DNA from: Phyllobacterium pellucidum
GTDB lineage: Bacteria; Pseudomonadota; Alphaproteobacteria; Rhizobiales; Rhizobiaceae
Direction of reading: 5' to 3'
Assembly: GCF_013327855.1 (NCBI RefSeq)
Contig: NZ_JABUMX010000002.1
Span: 62,001-126,000 of the forward strand
DNA: 64,000 nt
The notes below the pieces were generated by a model. It was not told the DNA's origin. It searched no databases and saw only the letters and a program-made list of their open reading frames with translations. Both the position numbers and the translations under genes were made by a program. This document shows positions 9,780-19,194 of this stretch, piece by piece; the stretch's first letter is position 1; every line of letters starts with the position of its first letter.

Positions 9780-12116
9780 TTGAGCGATAATCGCACGCAC
9801 AGGCAGATGAGCCGCCGCAAATTCATGGAAATGATGGGTGTGAGCGCGGGCGGCGTCGCGGGGCTGAGCATGTTGCCGCCGGCCATCCAGCAGGCGCTGG
9901 CAATCGAGCCCAACAATGCGACCGGCACAATCAGGGATGTCGAGCATGTCGTGATCATGATGCAGGAGAACCGGTCGTTCAATCACTACTTCGGAACCTA
10001 TAACGGTGTACGCGGCTTTACCGACCCGCGGCCCGTGGTCTCTCCAACTACCGGCAAGGACGTATTCCGTCAGCCGATTACCGATAGTCTTTCCAATAAG
10101 GACGGGAAGCGCTGCGGCGTGCCCTTGGGGACGAGCGAAGTCCTGCCCTACCCGATCGATTACGACAAGACCGGCGAAGGCCTGCGCGGCACTGACCATG
10201 GCGTCAACAGCGGCCAGTCCTGCTGGAATCACGGCCGCTACGACAATTGGATCGCCGCTAAAGGCGATGTCCTGACGATGAGCTACCTGCGCCACAAGGA
10301 CGTAAGCTATCACCGCTATCTCGCCAACGCCTTCACCGTTTGCGATCATTACTTCGTATCCTGCCATGGCGATACGATACCGAACCGCCAATTTCTGGTG
10401 TCAGGCGCCGCCGCCAATCCTGCCTTGAAAAATCCGAAGGTGATCTGGCCGTCGTGGGACAAGACACCAGCCGTGCGCGTAGTCTCCGACTGGACGACCT
10501 ATCCCGAGCGCATCGAGAAATTCAATGCGGAGCAGAGCAATCCTGGACGGAAGATCACCTGGCGCACCTACCAGGGCGGCACAGGCAAACCGGGCGAGCC
10601 GACCGATTGCTACGAGGAAAACAACCTTGCCTATTTTGCTGCCTATAACGACCAGCCCGTGAAGGGGTGCTACTGGGTGGATGGCGTCTGCTACAAGGAT
10701 GGCAAGGTATATACTGGCAGCCTGGACAATCTTCCGACGCTCGTCCGAAACGGCGTCACCAACCGCTCGATCGCGCAGATGCGTGAGGATGTCCTCAACA
10801 ATCGGTTGCCCAATATCTCATGGGTCGTGGCACCGTATAAGAACTGCGAACACCCATCCGCGACAGTCACAGACGGTGCGTACTATATCAACGAGGTCCT
10901 GAGCGCGCTCGTCGCCAATCCCGAGGTGTGGAGCAAGACGATTTTCCTGCTCAACTACGACGAGAACGACGGCCTGTTCGACCACGTCGTGCCACCCATG
11001 CCTGTCGATGAAAAGGGCCCGGGCAAGATGTCGCCCTCGCTGCTGAATGGCCTCGACCGCGAACTGTATAACCACGAGAAAGAATGGGTCGGTCAATATA
11101 TCGGCTTCGGACCGCGTGTGCCGATGCTGGTGGTCTCGCCATGGAGCAAGGGCGGCTGGGTGTGCTCGGAAGTATTTGACCACACCTCCACATTGCGCTT
11201 CCTCGAAGCGCGTTTCGGCCTGGAGAGCGACAAGACGGGCGTGGAAAACCCGCTCTATGAGAGCAATATCACGCCGTGGCGCCGGGCGATCGCCGGCGAT
11301 CTTACCTCGGCGTTCGACTTCGCCAAGAATGATGCTGCCTTCGTGGCCTATCCGAAAGGCGGACCATTCGTGAACAAGAGCGGAAAATTTCCTCCGAACG
11401 TGCCGCTCACGAATGCCATGCCGAAACTGGAAAACCCGGTCACGACATTCGGCACCGACAATACCAGCAATCCCGATTTCTCCCGGAAATCCAGGCCACT
11501 CCCCTACGAGTTCCACGTCAACGGGCATTTGGATGCTGCAAAAAAACAGCTGGTGGTCGATTTCGTCAACGCGGGCAAAGCGGGCAGCTGTTTCTACGCC
11601 TACGACTATGTGCTCAAGGATCAAAAGCCGCGCCGCTATTCGGTGATCAGGGGGGAACCGTTGCAGGATGCGTGGGATGTGACCGACAAGGGCTATAACC
11701 TCGCCATCCATGGGCCGAACGGCTATCTGCGCCAGTTCAAGGGCGCCCTGACAGCCGAACTCGAAGTCGATCCTGAAGTCGAAATCCTGTATCAGGTAAA
11801 CGGTGACGTGACGCTCAAGTTGGTCAATGCCGGAACAAAGGACCAGACTCTCAAAATTACGGTTCTTTATGACAAGATCGGATCGGCCGATCGCACCCCT
11901 TCAACGAAAATGCGCCCGCTCAAGCTTCTGACCTGCGTTCCGCAGTTCGAGGAGATCAAAACTCGGTCAGGCTGGTACGATATTACGGTGGAATTGGTCA
12001 ATGAAAGCGGCAAGTCCGACGGCATCTATCTGCGCCGGTTTGCAGGTCATGTCGAAACGGGCGCCGCAAGCGTCACCGACCCGTTCCTGACCTTCAACAA
12101 TGTGGAGACGGCTTAG
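9780..12116 (+). CDS. Phosphocholine-specific phospholipase C, Tat-exported
   Basis: Secreted phospholipase C of the PlcH/PlcN type, which hydrolyses phosphatidylcholine or sphingomyelin to release phosphorylcholine. The N-terminus has a Tat signal (MSRRKFMEMMGVSAGG) ending before AIEPNNA. The catalytic phosphoesterase domain begins VEHVVIMMQENRSFNHYFG and contains NYDENDGLFDHVVPP. Two C-terminal DUF756-type beta domains follow from about residue 570. The TTG at 9780 is preceded by GGAGA at proper spacing and is preferred; upstream frame residues are not Tat-like. About 778 aa, usual for the family. Monocistronic, with hairpins after it and a putative Pho box in front. Confidence 0.9.
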   Translation: MSDNRTHRQMSRRKFMEMMGVSAGGVAGLSMLPPAIQQALAIEPNNATGTIRDVEHVVIMMQENRSFNHYFGTYNGVRGFTDPRPVVSPTTGKDVFRQPITDSLSNKDGKRCGVPLGTSEVLPYPIDYDKTGEGLRGTDHGVNSGQSCWNHGRYDNWIAAKGDVLTMSYLRHKDVSYHRYLANAFTVCDHYFVSCHGDTIPNRQFLVSGAAANPALKNPKVIWPSWDKTPAVRVVSDWTTYPERIEKFNAEQSNPGRKITWRTYQGGTGKPGEPTDCYEENNLAYFAAYNDQPVKGCYWVDGVCYKDGKVYTGSLDNLPTLVRNGVTNRSIAQMREDVLNNRLPNISWVVAPYKNCEHPSATVTDGAYYINEVLSALVANPEVWSKTIFLLNYDENDGLFDHVVPPMPVDEKGPGKMSPSLLNGLDRELYNHEKEWVGQYIGFGPRVPMLVVSPWSKGGWVCSEVFDHTSTLRFLEARFGLESDKTGVENPLYESNITPWRRAIAGDLTSAFDFAKNDAAFVAYPKGGPFVNKSGKFPPNVPLTNAMPKLENPVTTFGTDNTSNPDFSRKSRPLPYEFHVNGHLDAAKKQLVVDFVNAGKAGSCFYAYDYVLKDQKPRRYSVIRGEPLQDAWDVTDKGYNLAIHGPNGYLRQFKGALTAELEVDPEVEILYQVNGDVTLKLVNAGTKDQTLKITVLYDKIGSADRTPSTKMRPLKLLTCVPQFEEIKTRSGWYDITVELVNESGKSDGIYLRRFAGHVETGAASVTDPFLTFNNVETA

Positions 12117-12127
12117 GCGAGAATTGA

Positions 12128-12155
12128 CCTGCCCGGGCAATTTTGTGCGGGCAGG
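12128..12155. terminator. Hairpin terminator between convergent plc and exoR
   Basis: 8-bp stem CCTGCCCG (12128-12135) and CGGGCAGG (12148-12155) with a 12-nt loop, followed by TTTC on the plus strand. It lies between the convergent plc and exoR stops and may serve both. Confidence 0.7.
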
Positions 12156-12157
12156 TT

Positions 12158-12952
12158 TCAGAAATCGCCGGTCTTGATGATGTCTTCGGCAAGCACCATG
12201 GCTGTTCGCCGGTCGGCTTCGTCGGAGATCGAGAATGCCTGTTCCTGGATATCGCCGATCCAGGCGCGATCCTGCTTGCTCGCGTGTTCGAGCGCAGCGG
12301 TCATCATGGCGAGGCCGCGTACGGTCTTGCCGGCCTGGAACAGAAGATTGCCGAGCATCGCCTGCGCGCCGGCATTGCCTTTCTGCGCGGCGAGACGGAA
12401 CCAGCGGGCGGCCTGGTTGGGATTGGACTGTCCGCCCTCGCCCTTCATCAGCATCTTGCCGAGTTCGAACTGGGCGTCGGAATCACCGAAGTTGGATGCC
12501 GCCTGCATGTAAAGATCGCGGGCAGCGCTTGGATTAGCCCCGACCGGTGAGTTCGGGATGCCGCGCTTCAGGTAGCCTGCAAGCGCCACAAGGGCGTCAG
12601 CGACGTAGCTCTCGTTCTGCGTTCCCTGGTCAGCGCCCTCGCGAATGACCTGCTCGAACATCTGGTAGGCCTGGTAGTCGTCTTCCTTGACGCCGTCGCC
12701 CTCGGCATACATGCGGGCAAGTTTCCAGTTGGCGCCCTGATGGCCCTTTTCCGCGGCAAAGCGCAACGCTTTGACTGCCTCGTCCTTGTGGCCGTTCTTA
12801 TAGGCTGAAAAACCGAATTTGAAGAGCGCGAAGGGACTGGAATCCTCCTTCACTTCATTCTGTGTATCGAATGCAAAGCAGGGCGCCGTCATGGCGCTCA
12901 TCAGAAGGCCAATCCCGATCAGGGGTGCACGAAGACGATCAGCAATGACCAT
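12158..12952 (-). CDS. exoR: ExoR, periplasmic Sel1-repeat regulator
   Basis: 264-aa protein with a signal peptide (cleavage near PCFAFDTQ) followed by Sel1/TPR-like repeats (SPFALFKFGFSAYKNG, AAEKGHQGANWKLARMYA, AASNFGDSDAQFELGKMLM, AAQKGNAGAQAMLGNLLF). Length, the FALFKFGFSAYK start of the mature protein and the end AISDEADRR-type segment match rhizobial ExoR. ExoR binds the sensor kinase ExoS in the periplasm and represses the ExoS/ChvI system, controlling exopolysaccharide and motility. No exoS or chvI is in the window. Confidence 0.88.
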   Translation of the reverse strand: MVIADRLRAPLIGIGLLMSAMTAPCFAFDTQNEVKEDSSPFALFKFGFSAYKNGHKDEAVKALRFAAEKGHQGANWKLARMYAEGDGVKEDDYQAYQMFEQVIREGADQGTQNESYVADALVALAGYLKRGIPNSPVGANPSAARDLYMQAASNFGDSDAQFELGKMLMKGEGGQSNPNQAARWFRLAAQKGNAGAQAMLGNLLFQAGKTVRGLAMMTAALEHASKQDRAWIGDIQEQAFSISDEADRRTAMVLAEDIIKTGDF

Positions 12953-13289
12953 GGCAGCAATCTTCCTTCGCCCGGATCAGTTGTGTCGCTGCATCAATGC
13001 GCGCCATTGCAACCTTGCGGGCCCAATCCCCGCCGCGCTGCTCTGACAGGGCAGCCATGGCCGGAACCTCAATATCCTGCACATCATTCCAGCAATCATT
13101 TGACAGATTTCCGGCAATACTGGGGCTGTCAGTAAAATGATGGCGAAACGTCAGACGACGATCTGAAAAACTGCCATGCGGAATAAGTATTGCGTCCATC
13201 ATTTCCCCGTGCGGAACATCAGCACTATTACTCGATGTTTTTCCGCCGCCCATTCGAGGTGCGCTGGGTTTGTGGCGCAAAATGGGCAA
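12939..13289 (-). CDS. Hypothetical ORF upstream of exoR
   Basis: An open frame of up to 116 codons that overlaps the exoR start by 14 nt. I recognise no domain; the last third (MAALSEQRGGDWARKVAMAR onwards) could form a helix and ends in a Cys/His-rich tail. It may be a short upstream gene, or just the exoR leader left open by chance. Nothing else is seen in the interval 13290-13379. Confidence 0.25.
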   Translation of the reverse strand: MPILRHKPSAPRMGGGKTSSNSADVPHGEMMDAILIPHGSFSDRRLTFRHHFTDSPSIAGNLSNDCWNDVQDIEVPAMAALSEQRGGDWARKVAMARIDAATQLIRAKEDCCHGHC

Positions 13290-13379
13290 ATTTGTTCCCC
13301 GAACCCGTGCGGAAGATCATGCCGGACAAGTGTTGCTGAATCGTCACAAAATCAGTGACCTAGCACACATGGCGCAACA

Positions 13380-13403
13380 AAAAGCCCGGCACATGGCCGG
13401 GCT
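13380..13403 (-). terminator. Rho-independent terminator after the FadL-type gene
   Basis: Stem AGCCCGGC/GCCGGGCT (13383-13403, 5-nt loop) followed on the minus strand by TTTT, 22 nt after the stop of the outer-membrane protein gene. Confidence 0.85.
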
Positions 13404-13424
13404 CTTGGGGGTGCGTGGGTCTGA

Positions 13425-14726
13425 TCAGAACTTGACCTTGCCGGAGATGGACAGAGCAGTTACAAGGTCATCGCCGAAGTCATAGGACACATCGGTGCCG
13501 CAGGTCTGATTGCCCGGGCATGCCGTAGGGCCGTAGGAACCGGAGGTAAGCATACCGACAGCGCCGCCCACACGCAGCTCGACATTCTTGTTGGGAGCGT
13601 AGGCAACACCGCTCGACAGAAGATAGGTATCCGTCTGGGTGGTCAGGCCCGTTGACGTGCCGCGGTCCCAGCTGAGCTGCGCTGAGGCCGACCATTGATC
13701 GTTGAACTTGTGGCCAAGGCCCGCAGAGACAGTCCAGCCATCCTGGAACATCAGGTCAAGCGAGGTCAGGCGGAATGGTGAGCTCGGACCGCACGAACCA
13801 AGCGACTTGGTTGAAGTCGGGCAAAAGGCGATGACTTCGAGAACGCTCCAGTCTACCCACTTCACCGTACCGAAGGCGAGCCAGTCCGGAGCAATACCGG
13901 TCTGCCAGTTGAACTGGACCGACTGCGGCATGGTCGCGGTGCCGTAGACATCCGTGATCCGGCCGACGAAGGGATTGCGTAGCGCGCCGGCCATGACGCC
14001 AGGAATTTCCGTCAGGTCGACCGTGCCATTGATCTGGCCGAGATCGATCTCGGCATTATAGATCAGGCTGGCGCGAAACGCGTATTCGGGAATTTCGTAG
14101 GCAGCACCAACGCGCCAGCCAACACCGTCTGCCTCAAGATCAAGAAGTCCACTTCCGTCAAAGCCGGCAGCCGCAGGTCCAAGTGCTCCCTGAATAATGG
14201 CCGGCCCAAGAACGAGGCGGCGCTTGAAGCCGGAGACTTCCTGGTACGACACGCCGCCGATGGCACGCAGTTGGCCTTTGCCAACGTCAAAGCGATAGGA
14301 GCAGGTCAGGCCATAATCATGGCTGCGGATCTTTGTCTCGATGTTCTGGTTGGCGCCTACCCAATCATAGCCGGGGTCGGTGTGAACGCCCCACGGTTCG
14401 GCGTAGCTGGCAAGACAGTCGGCATCGTCGGTAAGGCCGACCTTCACGCCAAAACGCGGAACGGTATAGTCCGGCGTTTCGTCCACGGACGTCGCGCCGC
14501 CGCCAATACCGTTCGATCCAAGACCGTCGCGCGGGTTGGTATCAACCGCATTCTTGATCCGCCGTTCCGGCATCACATAGATGGCGCCGGCTTCCGAAGC
14601 GAAGCGGCCCGGTTCGAACAACAGATCCCAGTTATAACCTCCGCGCTCGAGCCCCCCGGCCTGAGCAGCGGAGGCCACACTTGCCAAGAGCAATGCCCCG
14701 CCCACGATTTTCGATATTGCCCCTGA
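13425..14726 (-). CDS. OmpP1/FadL family outer-membrane transporter
   Basis: 433-aa beta-barrel of the FadL/TodX type, taking up long-chain fatty acids or other hydrophobic compounds across the outer membrane. It has a Sec signal peptide (MSGAISKIVGGALLLASVASAAQA), alternating beta-strand pattern and a C-terminal aromatic ending (ISGKVKF) as recognised by the BAM complex. ATG 14726 has a strong GGGAGGGG ribosome site. Segments such as YNAEIDLGQINGTVDL and LSWDRGTSTGL fit FadL barrels. Substrate cannot be inferred. Own terminator, so monocistronic. Confidence 0.82.
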   Translation of the reverse strand, partial: SGAISKIVGGALLLASVASAAQAGGLERGGYNWDLLFEPGRFASEAGAIYVMPERRIKNAVDTNPRDGLGSNGIGGGATSVDETPDYTVPRFGVKVGLTDDADCLASYAEPWGVHTDPGYDWVGANQNIETKIRSHDYGLTCSYRFDVGKGQLRAIGGVSYQEVSGFKRRLVLGPAIIQGALGPAAAGFDGSGLLDLEADGVGWRVGAAYEIPEYAFRASLIYNAEIDLGQINGTVDLTEIPGVMAGALRNPFVGRITDVYGTATMPQSVQFNWQTGIAPDWLAFGTVKWVDWSVLEVIAFCPTSTKSLGSCGPSSPFRLTSLDLMFQDGWTVSAGLGHKFNDQWSASAQLSWDRGTSTGLTTQTDTYLLSSGVAYAPNKNVELRVGGAVGMLTSGSYGPTACPGNQTCGTDVSYDFGDDLVTALSISGKVKF

Positions 14727-15087
14727 CATAAAACCCCTCCCGAAGTCCAAAAAGCACGCTGAACATCAATACGGTTCAGCAGAATTGTTACTAATACGTA
14801 ATAGGTAACAAAGCTCGCAGAACGTGCAACGACTTTAAGGGAGGACTCTCTTTGGTTAAATTAACGGGTTTTTGCAAAACCACGAAATTTGCCGCCTCGA
14901 AGCGACGCTTTTCGCAATTTTCCCAACTAATCCGAAAGGGTTACGGCCAAAAAGGATGGTTTTCGCGTCAAAGTTGCGGTTGTTGCGCAAATGCAACGAC
15001 GTTGAAAAATGACGAAATTGGGGTAAATGACAGGCGAAAATAGGAAGTTACCCACAACCCCCATCGGGGAAAGCCGGAGGCAACAAC
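14727..15087. other. Intergenic region, no gene seen
   Basis: About 360 bp between the FadL-type gene and the valS hairpin. It should hold the promoter of the outer-membrane protein gene. It includes an open frame of 63 codons on the plus strand (14852-15043) with no ribosome site or recognisable content. Confidence 0.5.
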
Positions 15088-15117
15088 CGAGGATTCGCTC
15101 AGGTAAGCGAATCCTCG
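15088..15117 (-). terminator. Perfect 12-bp hairpin after valS
   Basis: CGAGGATTCGCT (15088-15099) and AGCGAATCCTCG (15106-15117) pair perfectly with a 6-nt loop, 8 nt downstream of the valS stop. The following minus-strand sequence is only moderately T-rich. Confidence 0.65.
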
Positions 15118-15124
15118 TTATGGG

Positions 15125-17911
15125 TTATTCGACGTCGCGGACACGCTGAATTGCAGTCTCGATCTTTGTAGCCGCAGCTTCGAGTTCAGCGAGACGCTCG
15201 CGCTCAGCGGCGACGATTTCCGGCTTCGCATTGGCAACGAATTTCTCATTGCCAAGCTTCCTGTTGATCTTTTCGAGCTCGTCGGCAATCTTGCCGGCTT
15301 CCTTGCGGAGCCGCGCCACCTCGGCATCGACGTCGATAAGGCTGCCAAGCGGAAGGCAAGCAGTGGCTTCGCCGATAACGAATTGCGCTGAGCCCTTCGG
15401 CACATTATCGCCGATCGTGATCGAATCGACGCGCGCCCGCCATTTGATCGAGGCCTCGTGCCGCTGCAGCCGCTCGCGCGTGGCTTCGTTGGCTCCGACG
15501 ACGACGAGCGGCGCAACAGCTGCTGCCGGGACGTTCATTTCGGCCCGTACGGAGCGAATGCCGGTGACAAGATCGATCAGCCAGTTGATATCGGCAGCGG
15601 CTTCCGCATCAAGGAAATCCGGCTGCGGCCATGGAGCATGGCAAAGCAGGGTATCGCGGCTCTGGCCCTCTCCCGCCGTATGGGCCCAAAGCTCCTCGGT
15701 CATGAACGGCATGAACGGGTGTAGCACCTTGTAGATCTCGTCGAGCACGTAGGCAGCGCAAGCCTGCGCTTCCGCCTTCGCTTCGGCATCCTCGCCATTG
15801 AACACCGGCTTCAATAGTTCGATGTACCAATCGCAGAACTGGTTCCAGACGAAGCGGTAGGCTGCGCCCGCCGCCTCATTGAAGCGATAGCTGGTTATCC
15901 CGTCGGTGACGTCGCGCACTGCATTGGTTAGTTCGGTCAGGATCCAGCGATTGACCGTGAGCTTGGCATCCTGCGGGCGGAACGACGGGTCACGCTTGAC
16001 GCCGTTCATCTCGGCAAAGCGCGTCGAGTTCCACAGTTTTGTGCCGAAGTTGCGGTAGCCGGCAATACGGCTCGGGTCGAGCTTCACGTCGCGCCCCTGC
16101 GCCGCCATGATGGCGAGGGTAAAACGCAACGCGTCTGCGCCGTACTCGTCGATAAGGTCGAGCGGGTCGATGACATTGCCCTTCGACTTTGACATCTTGG
16201 CGCCGTTCTTGTCGCGGACGAGAGCGTGCACATAAACCGTATGGAACGGTTCTTCATTCATGAAGTGCAGGCCTATCATCATCATCCGGGCGACCCAGAA
16301 GAAGATGATGTCGAAACCGGTGACGAGCACATCGGTCTGGTAATAGGTGGCAAGTTCCGGCGTCTTGTCCGGCCAGCCAAGCGTAGAAAACGGCCAGAGT
16401 GCCGAGGAGAACCAGGTGTCGAGCACATCTTCGTCGCGCGTCAGGATTTCACCCGGCTTGAGGTTTTCCAAGAGGTCTTCGACATAGGCCTTCATCGGGC
16501 CTTCATGCGCGAGATAATGCTGGATAGCGGCGCTCAGCGCTTCTTCCTCGGTACGCTCAACGAAAACCTGGCCATCGGGACCATACCAGGCCGGAATCTG
16601 ATGACCCCACCACAACTGGCGGGAAATCGTCCAGGGCTGGATATTTTCCATCCATTCGAAATAGGTCTTTTCCCAATTCTTCGGAACGAAATTGGTCCTG
16701 CCTTCGCGCACGCTTGCGATCGCCGGCTTGGCGAGTTCGGCTGCGTTCACATACCACTGGTCTGTCAGGAACGGTTCAATCGGCACATCGCCGCGGTCAC
16801 CATGCGGGACCATGTGCGTATGTTCCTCGATCTTCTCAAGGTAGCCGCCCTCCTCCATCATGGTCACGACCAGCTTGCGCGCCGCAAAGCGATCCTTGCC
16901 GTCGAGCACATGGATAAGTTGGGTGAGATTTCGCGAAGGCTCGAGGCCTTCCAGGAAATCGTCATTGTCCTTCAGATGTATCGACGCATCGGTATTGAGG
17001 ATGTTGATCTGGCGCAGATCGTTGCGCTTGCCGACTTCGAAATCGTTGAAGTCATGTGCCGGCGTGATCTTGACCGCCCCGGAACCTGCTTCCGGATCCG
17101 CATAGCTGTCGGCAACGATCGGAATATGCCGGCCGACGAGCGGCAGCACGACATTGTTGTCGACCAGCGCGTGATACCGCGTGTCGTCCGGATTGACGGC
17201 AACACCGGTATCGCCAAGCATGGTCTCCGGGCGCGTGGTAGCGACGACGATGAACGTGTGCGGGTTTTCCGGGTCGAATGCGACGTTCTCAAGCGGATAG
17301 CGGAAATGCCAGAGATTGCCCTTGATCTCCCGCTGCTCGACTTCGAGGTCGGAAATCGCCGTGAGCAACTTCGGATCCCAGTTGACGAGGCGCTTGTCCT
17401 TGTAGATCAGACCTTCCTTGTAAAGCGTTACAAAGACTTCGAGAACCGCCTTCGAAAGGCCCTCGTCCATGGTGAAGCGTTCGCGCGACCAATCGCAGGA
17501 AGCCCCCAGGCGCTTGAGCTGTCCCGCGATGATGCCGCCGGACTCCGCTTTCCATTCCCACACACGTTCGACGAACTTTTCACGTCCCATGGCGCGGCGC
17601 CCGGGAAGCTGGCGTTCCATCAACTGGCGCTCGACAACCATCTGGGTCGCAATGCCGGCATGGTCCATGCCGGGCTGCCACAAAACGTTCTTGCCGCGCA
17701 TGCGCTCGAAGCGCACGAGAATATCTTGAATGGTATTATTGAGCGCATGGCCCATGTGCAACGAGCCGGTGACATTGGGCGGAGGAATGACGACGGCAAA
17801 AGGATCGGCGCCCGGTCTCGAACCGGCCCCGGCCTTGAAGGCCCCGGCCTCGTCCCAGATTTCTGCGATCTTCGGCTCTATGGCCGCTGCGTCATACGTC
17901 TTCTCAAGCAT
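15125..17911 (-). CDS. valS: Valyl-tRNA synthetase
   Basis: Class I synthetase that charges and proofreads tRNA-Val. HIGH motif in PPPNVTGSLHMGHALN (residues about 43-58), KMSKSKGNVIDPLDL for KMSKS, the CP1 editing domain between them (TTRPETMLGDTGVAVNP), and a C-terminal coiled-coil arm (ELEKINRKLGNEKFVANA). The 928-aa length is normal. No T-box or other leader feature is obvious in the upstream 218 bp. Confidence 0.97.
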   Translation of the reverse strand: MLEKTYDAAAIEPKIAEIWDEAGAFKAGAGSRPGADPFAVVIPPPNVTGSLHMGHALNNTIQDILVRFERMRGKNVLWQPGMDHAGIATQMVVERQLMERQLPGRRAMGREKFVERVWEWKAESGGIIAGQLKRLGASCDWSRERFTMDEGLSKAVLEVFVTLYKEGLIYKDKRLVNWDPKLLTAISDLEVEQREIKGNLWHFRYPLENVAFDPENPHTFIVVATTRPETMLGDTGVAVNPDDTRYHALVDNNVVLPLVGRHIPIVADSYADPEAGSGAVKITPAHDFNDFEVGKRNDLRQINILNTDASIHLKDNDDFLEGLEPSRNLTQLIHVLDGKDRFAARKLVVTMMEEGGYLEKIEEHTHMVPHGDRGDVPIEPFLTDQWYVNAAELAKPAIASVREGRTNFVPKNWEKTYFEWMENIQPWTISRQLWWGHQIPAWYGPDGQVFVERTEEEALSAAIQHYLAHEGPMKAYVEDLLENLKPGEILTRDEDVLDTWFSSALWPFSTLGWPDKTPELATYYQTDVLVTGFDIIFFWVARMMMIGLHFMNEEPFHTVYVHALVRDKNGAKMSKSKGNVIDPLDLIDEYGADALRFTLAIMAAQGRDVKLDPSRIAGYRNFGTKLWNSTRFAEMNGVKRDPSFRPQDAKLTVNRWILTELTNAVRDVTDGITSYRFNEAAGAAYRFVWNQFCDWYIELLKPVFNGEDAEAKAEAQACAAYVLDEIYKVLHPFMPFMTEELWAHTAGEGQSRDTLLCHAPWPQPDFLDAEAAADINWLIDLVTGIRSVRAEMNVPAAAVAPLVVVGANEATRERLQRHEASIKWRARVDSITIGDNVPKGSAQFVIGEATACLPLGSLIDVDAEVARLRKEAGKIADELEKINRKLGNEKFVANAKPEIVAAERERLAELEAAATKIETAIQRVRDVE

Positions 17912-18129
17912 GCAAATGGTCCGTCATTTCGCGGAAAGGATTGGCTACGGTGTAAACCGAATGCCTGCCTATAAGTCAATGATGCTTGTCGAACGCGTGC
18001 CCGGCACTGCTCGCAGAATCATTGGGCTTCTTACCCAATGGCATGCGCAATGTGGCGCATTTTGGTTCAGCGAGCGCATCCTCGCCCGCGCGGTAGAGCC
18101 TCGCCGAAATCGCAATTGAATTGGAAGGC

Positions 18130-18987
18130 CTAGGCCCGCCGCCCACCACGTGCGACGCGCTCGATCTCCTCGCGCACAAGGCGCTCTACCAGCGTCGGAA
18201 GGTTATTATCGAGCCATTCCTGCAAGAGCGGGCGCATGATCTCCTGCGCAATCTCGTCAAAGGAGCGGCGCTGCTCATTGCGCACGGCAAACGACAAATT
18301 ATCGAAAGCGGCACTGACCTCGCGCTCCGCTGCTGCGGAAAGAATCGGCTCCAGCGCCTGTTCGAGATTGAGCGAGACCGCCTCGTCCGGATTTGCGCTA
18401 TGCACGTCTTCCTGTTCCTTCGTTGGCTCGGCCACGTACTCGGGCACTGCGGCAGGTTCTACCCTTGGCGCAACCGGTGGCCTGACATCTGCGATCGGCT
18501 CGAACTCCGGCAGAAGAGCTCGAGCCTCCTCGATACTCATCTCAGTCACTGGCTGCTGGAGATGGGCCGGAACATCCAGAACGGGTGCCGACACGACAGT
18601 TTCGTTCGCTTCAGCCTGCGCCGCGTAGCTGGCGGTTGCCTGCTCTGCCGCATCTTCGGCGGGTAGTTCCATCGGTTTCGCTTGGGCAATCTCCGGTTCG
18701 CTGGCTTTCGCCTGTACCGGTGACGCAGCCCGGCGCAAGGGCGCTTCAAAGGTCGGCCGCGCGCTGGCAACCGGTGGCCGTACTGCGATCCCCTCGCGCG
18801 GTGGCAGGACCGTTTCTTCGCTGACGGGGGGCTCGGAGCGCGCTACAGGCGAAGCGACGTCGGTGTTGACCGCTTTGGGCGGCACATCGTCGGTCCGCGT
18901 CGTGTCGCTTTCTTCAATGATACGACGTATCGATGCGAGAATCTCCTCCATCGAAGGTTCCCGCGCGACGCTGGATGATTGTGCCAT
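18130..18987 (-). CDS. popZ: PopZ-like polar organizing protein (DUF2497)
   Basis: Acidic, Pro/Ala-rich protein with the conserved N-terminal helix PSMEEILASIRRIIEESD, a long disordered middle, and the conserved C-terminal helices EIAQEIMRPLLQEWLDNNLP and VERLVREEIERVARGG. This layout is that of PopZ, which self-assembles at the pole and tethers the ParB-origin complex in alphaproteobacteria. ATG 18987 (MAQSSSVAREP) is preferred over the longer frame. The neighbourhood valS-popZ-tolC-pcm is conserved in Rhizobiales. Confidence 0.88.
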   Translation of the reverse strand: MAQSSSVAREPSMEEILASIRRIIEESDTTRTDDVPPKAVNTDVASPVARSEPPVSEETVLPPREGIAVRPPVASARPTFEAPLRRAASPVQAKASEPEIAQAKPMELPAEDAAEQATASYAAQAEANETVVSAPVLDVPAHLQQPVTEMSIEEARALLPEFEPIADVRPPVAPRVEPAAVPEYVAEPTKEQEDVHSANPDEAVSLNLEQALEPILSAAAEREVSAAFDNLSFAVRNEQRRSFDEIAQEIMRPLLQEWLDNNLPTLVERLVREEIERVARGGRRA

Positions 18988-19138
18988 AATACCCTTGCCC
19001 ACTACATCTTGTTCCGTTGCGCTGCAACGAATCTGTATTCAGTGTAGAGGCTCGGATTGAGTTTGAGAATCCCTGCGCGCGGTGTTTGGCGCTAACCCAC
19101 AGATTTTCTGGAGGCGATTGCCCGAAGCCCTGAAATGG

Positions 19139-19171
19139 ATTTGCCGCCAGGCGATCGACCTGACGGCAAAT
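19139..19171 (-). terminator. 13-bp hairpin after tolC
   Basis: ATTTGCCGTCAGG pairs with CCTGGCGGCAAAT (one G-T pair, 7-nt loop), 24 nt downstream of the tolC stop. There is no long T run, so it may act as a processing or bidirectional structure. Confidence 0.55.
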
Positions 19172-19194
19172 AATCAATCAGAAACGGAGAAGAG

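Noticed and set aside
14852..15043. 63-codon frame upstream of the FadL-type gene
   Set aside because: Poor start context and composition of non-coding DNA; left as intergenic.
16226..17974. 582-codon open frame on the plus strand
   Set aside because: It is fully antisense to valS, whose motifs are complete. High GC codon use leaves the reverse frame open by chance.
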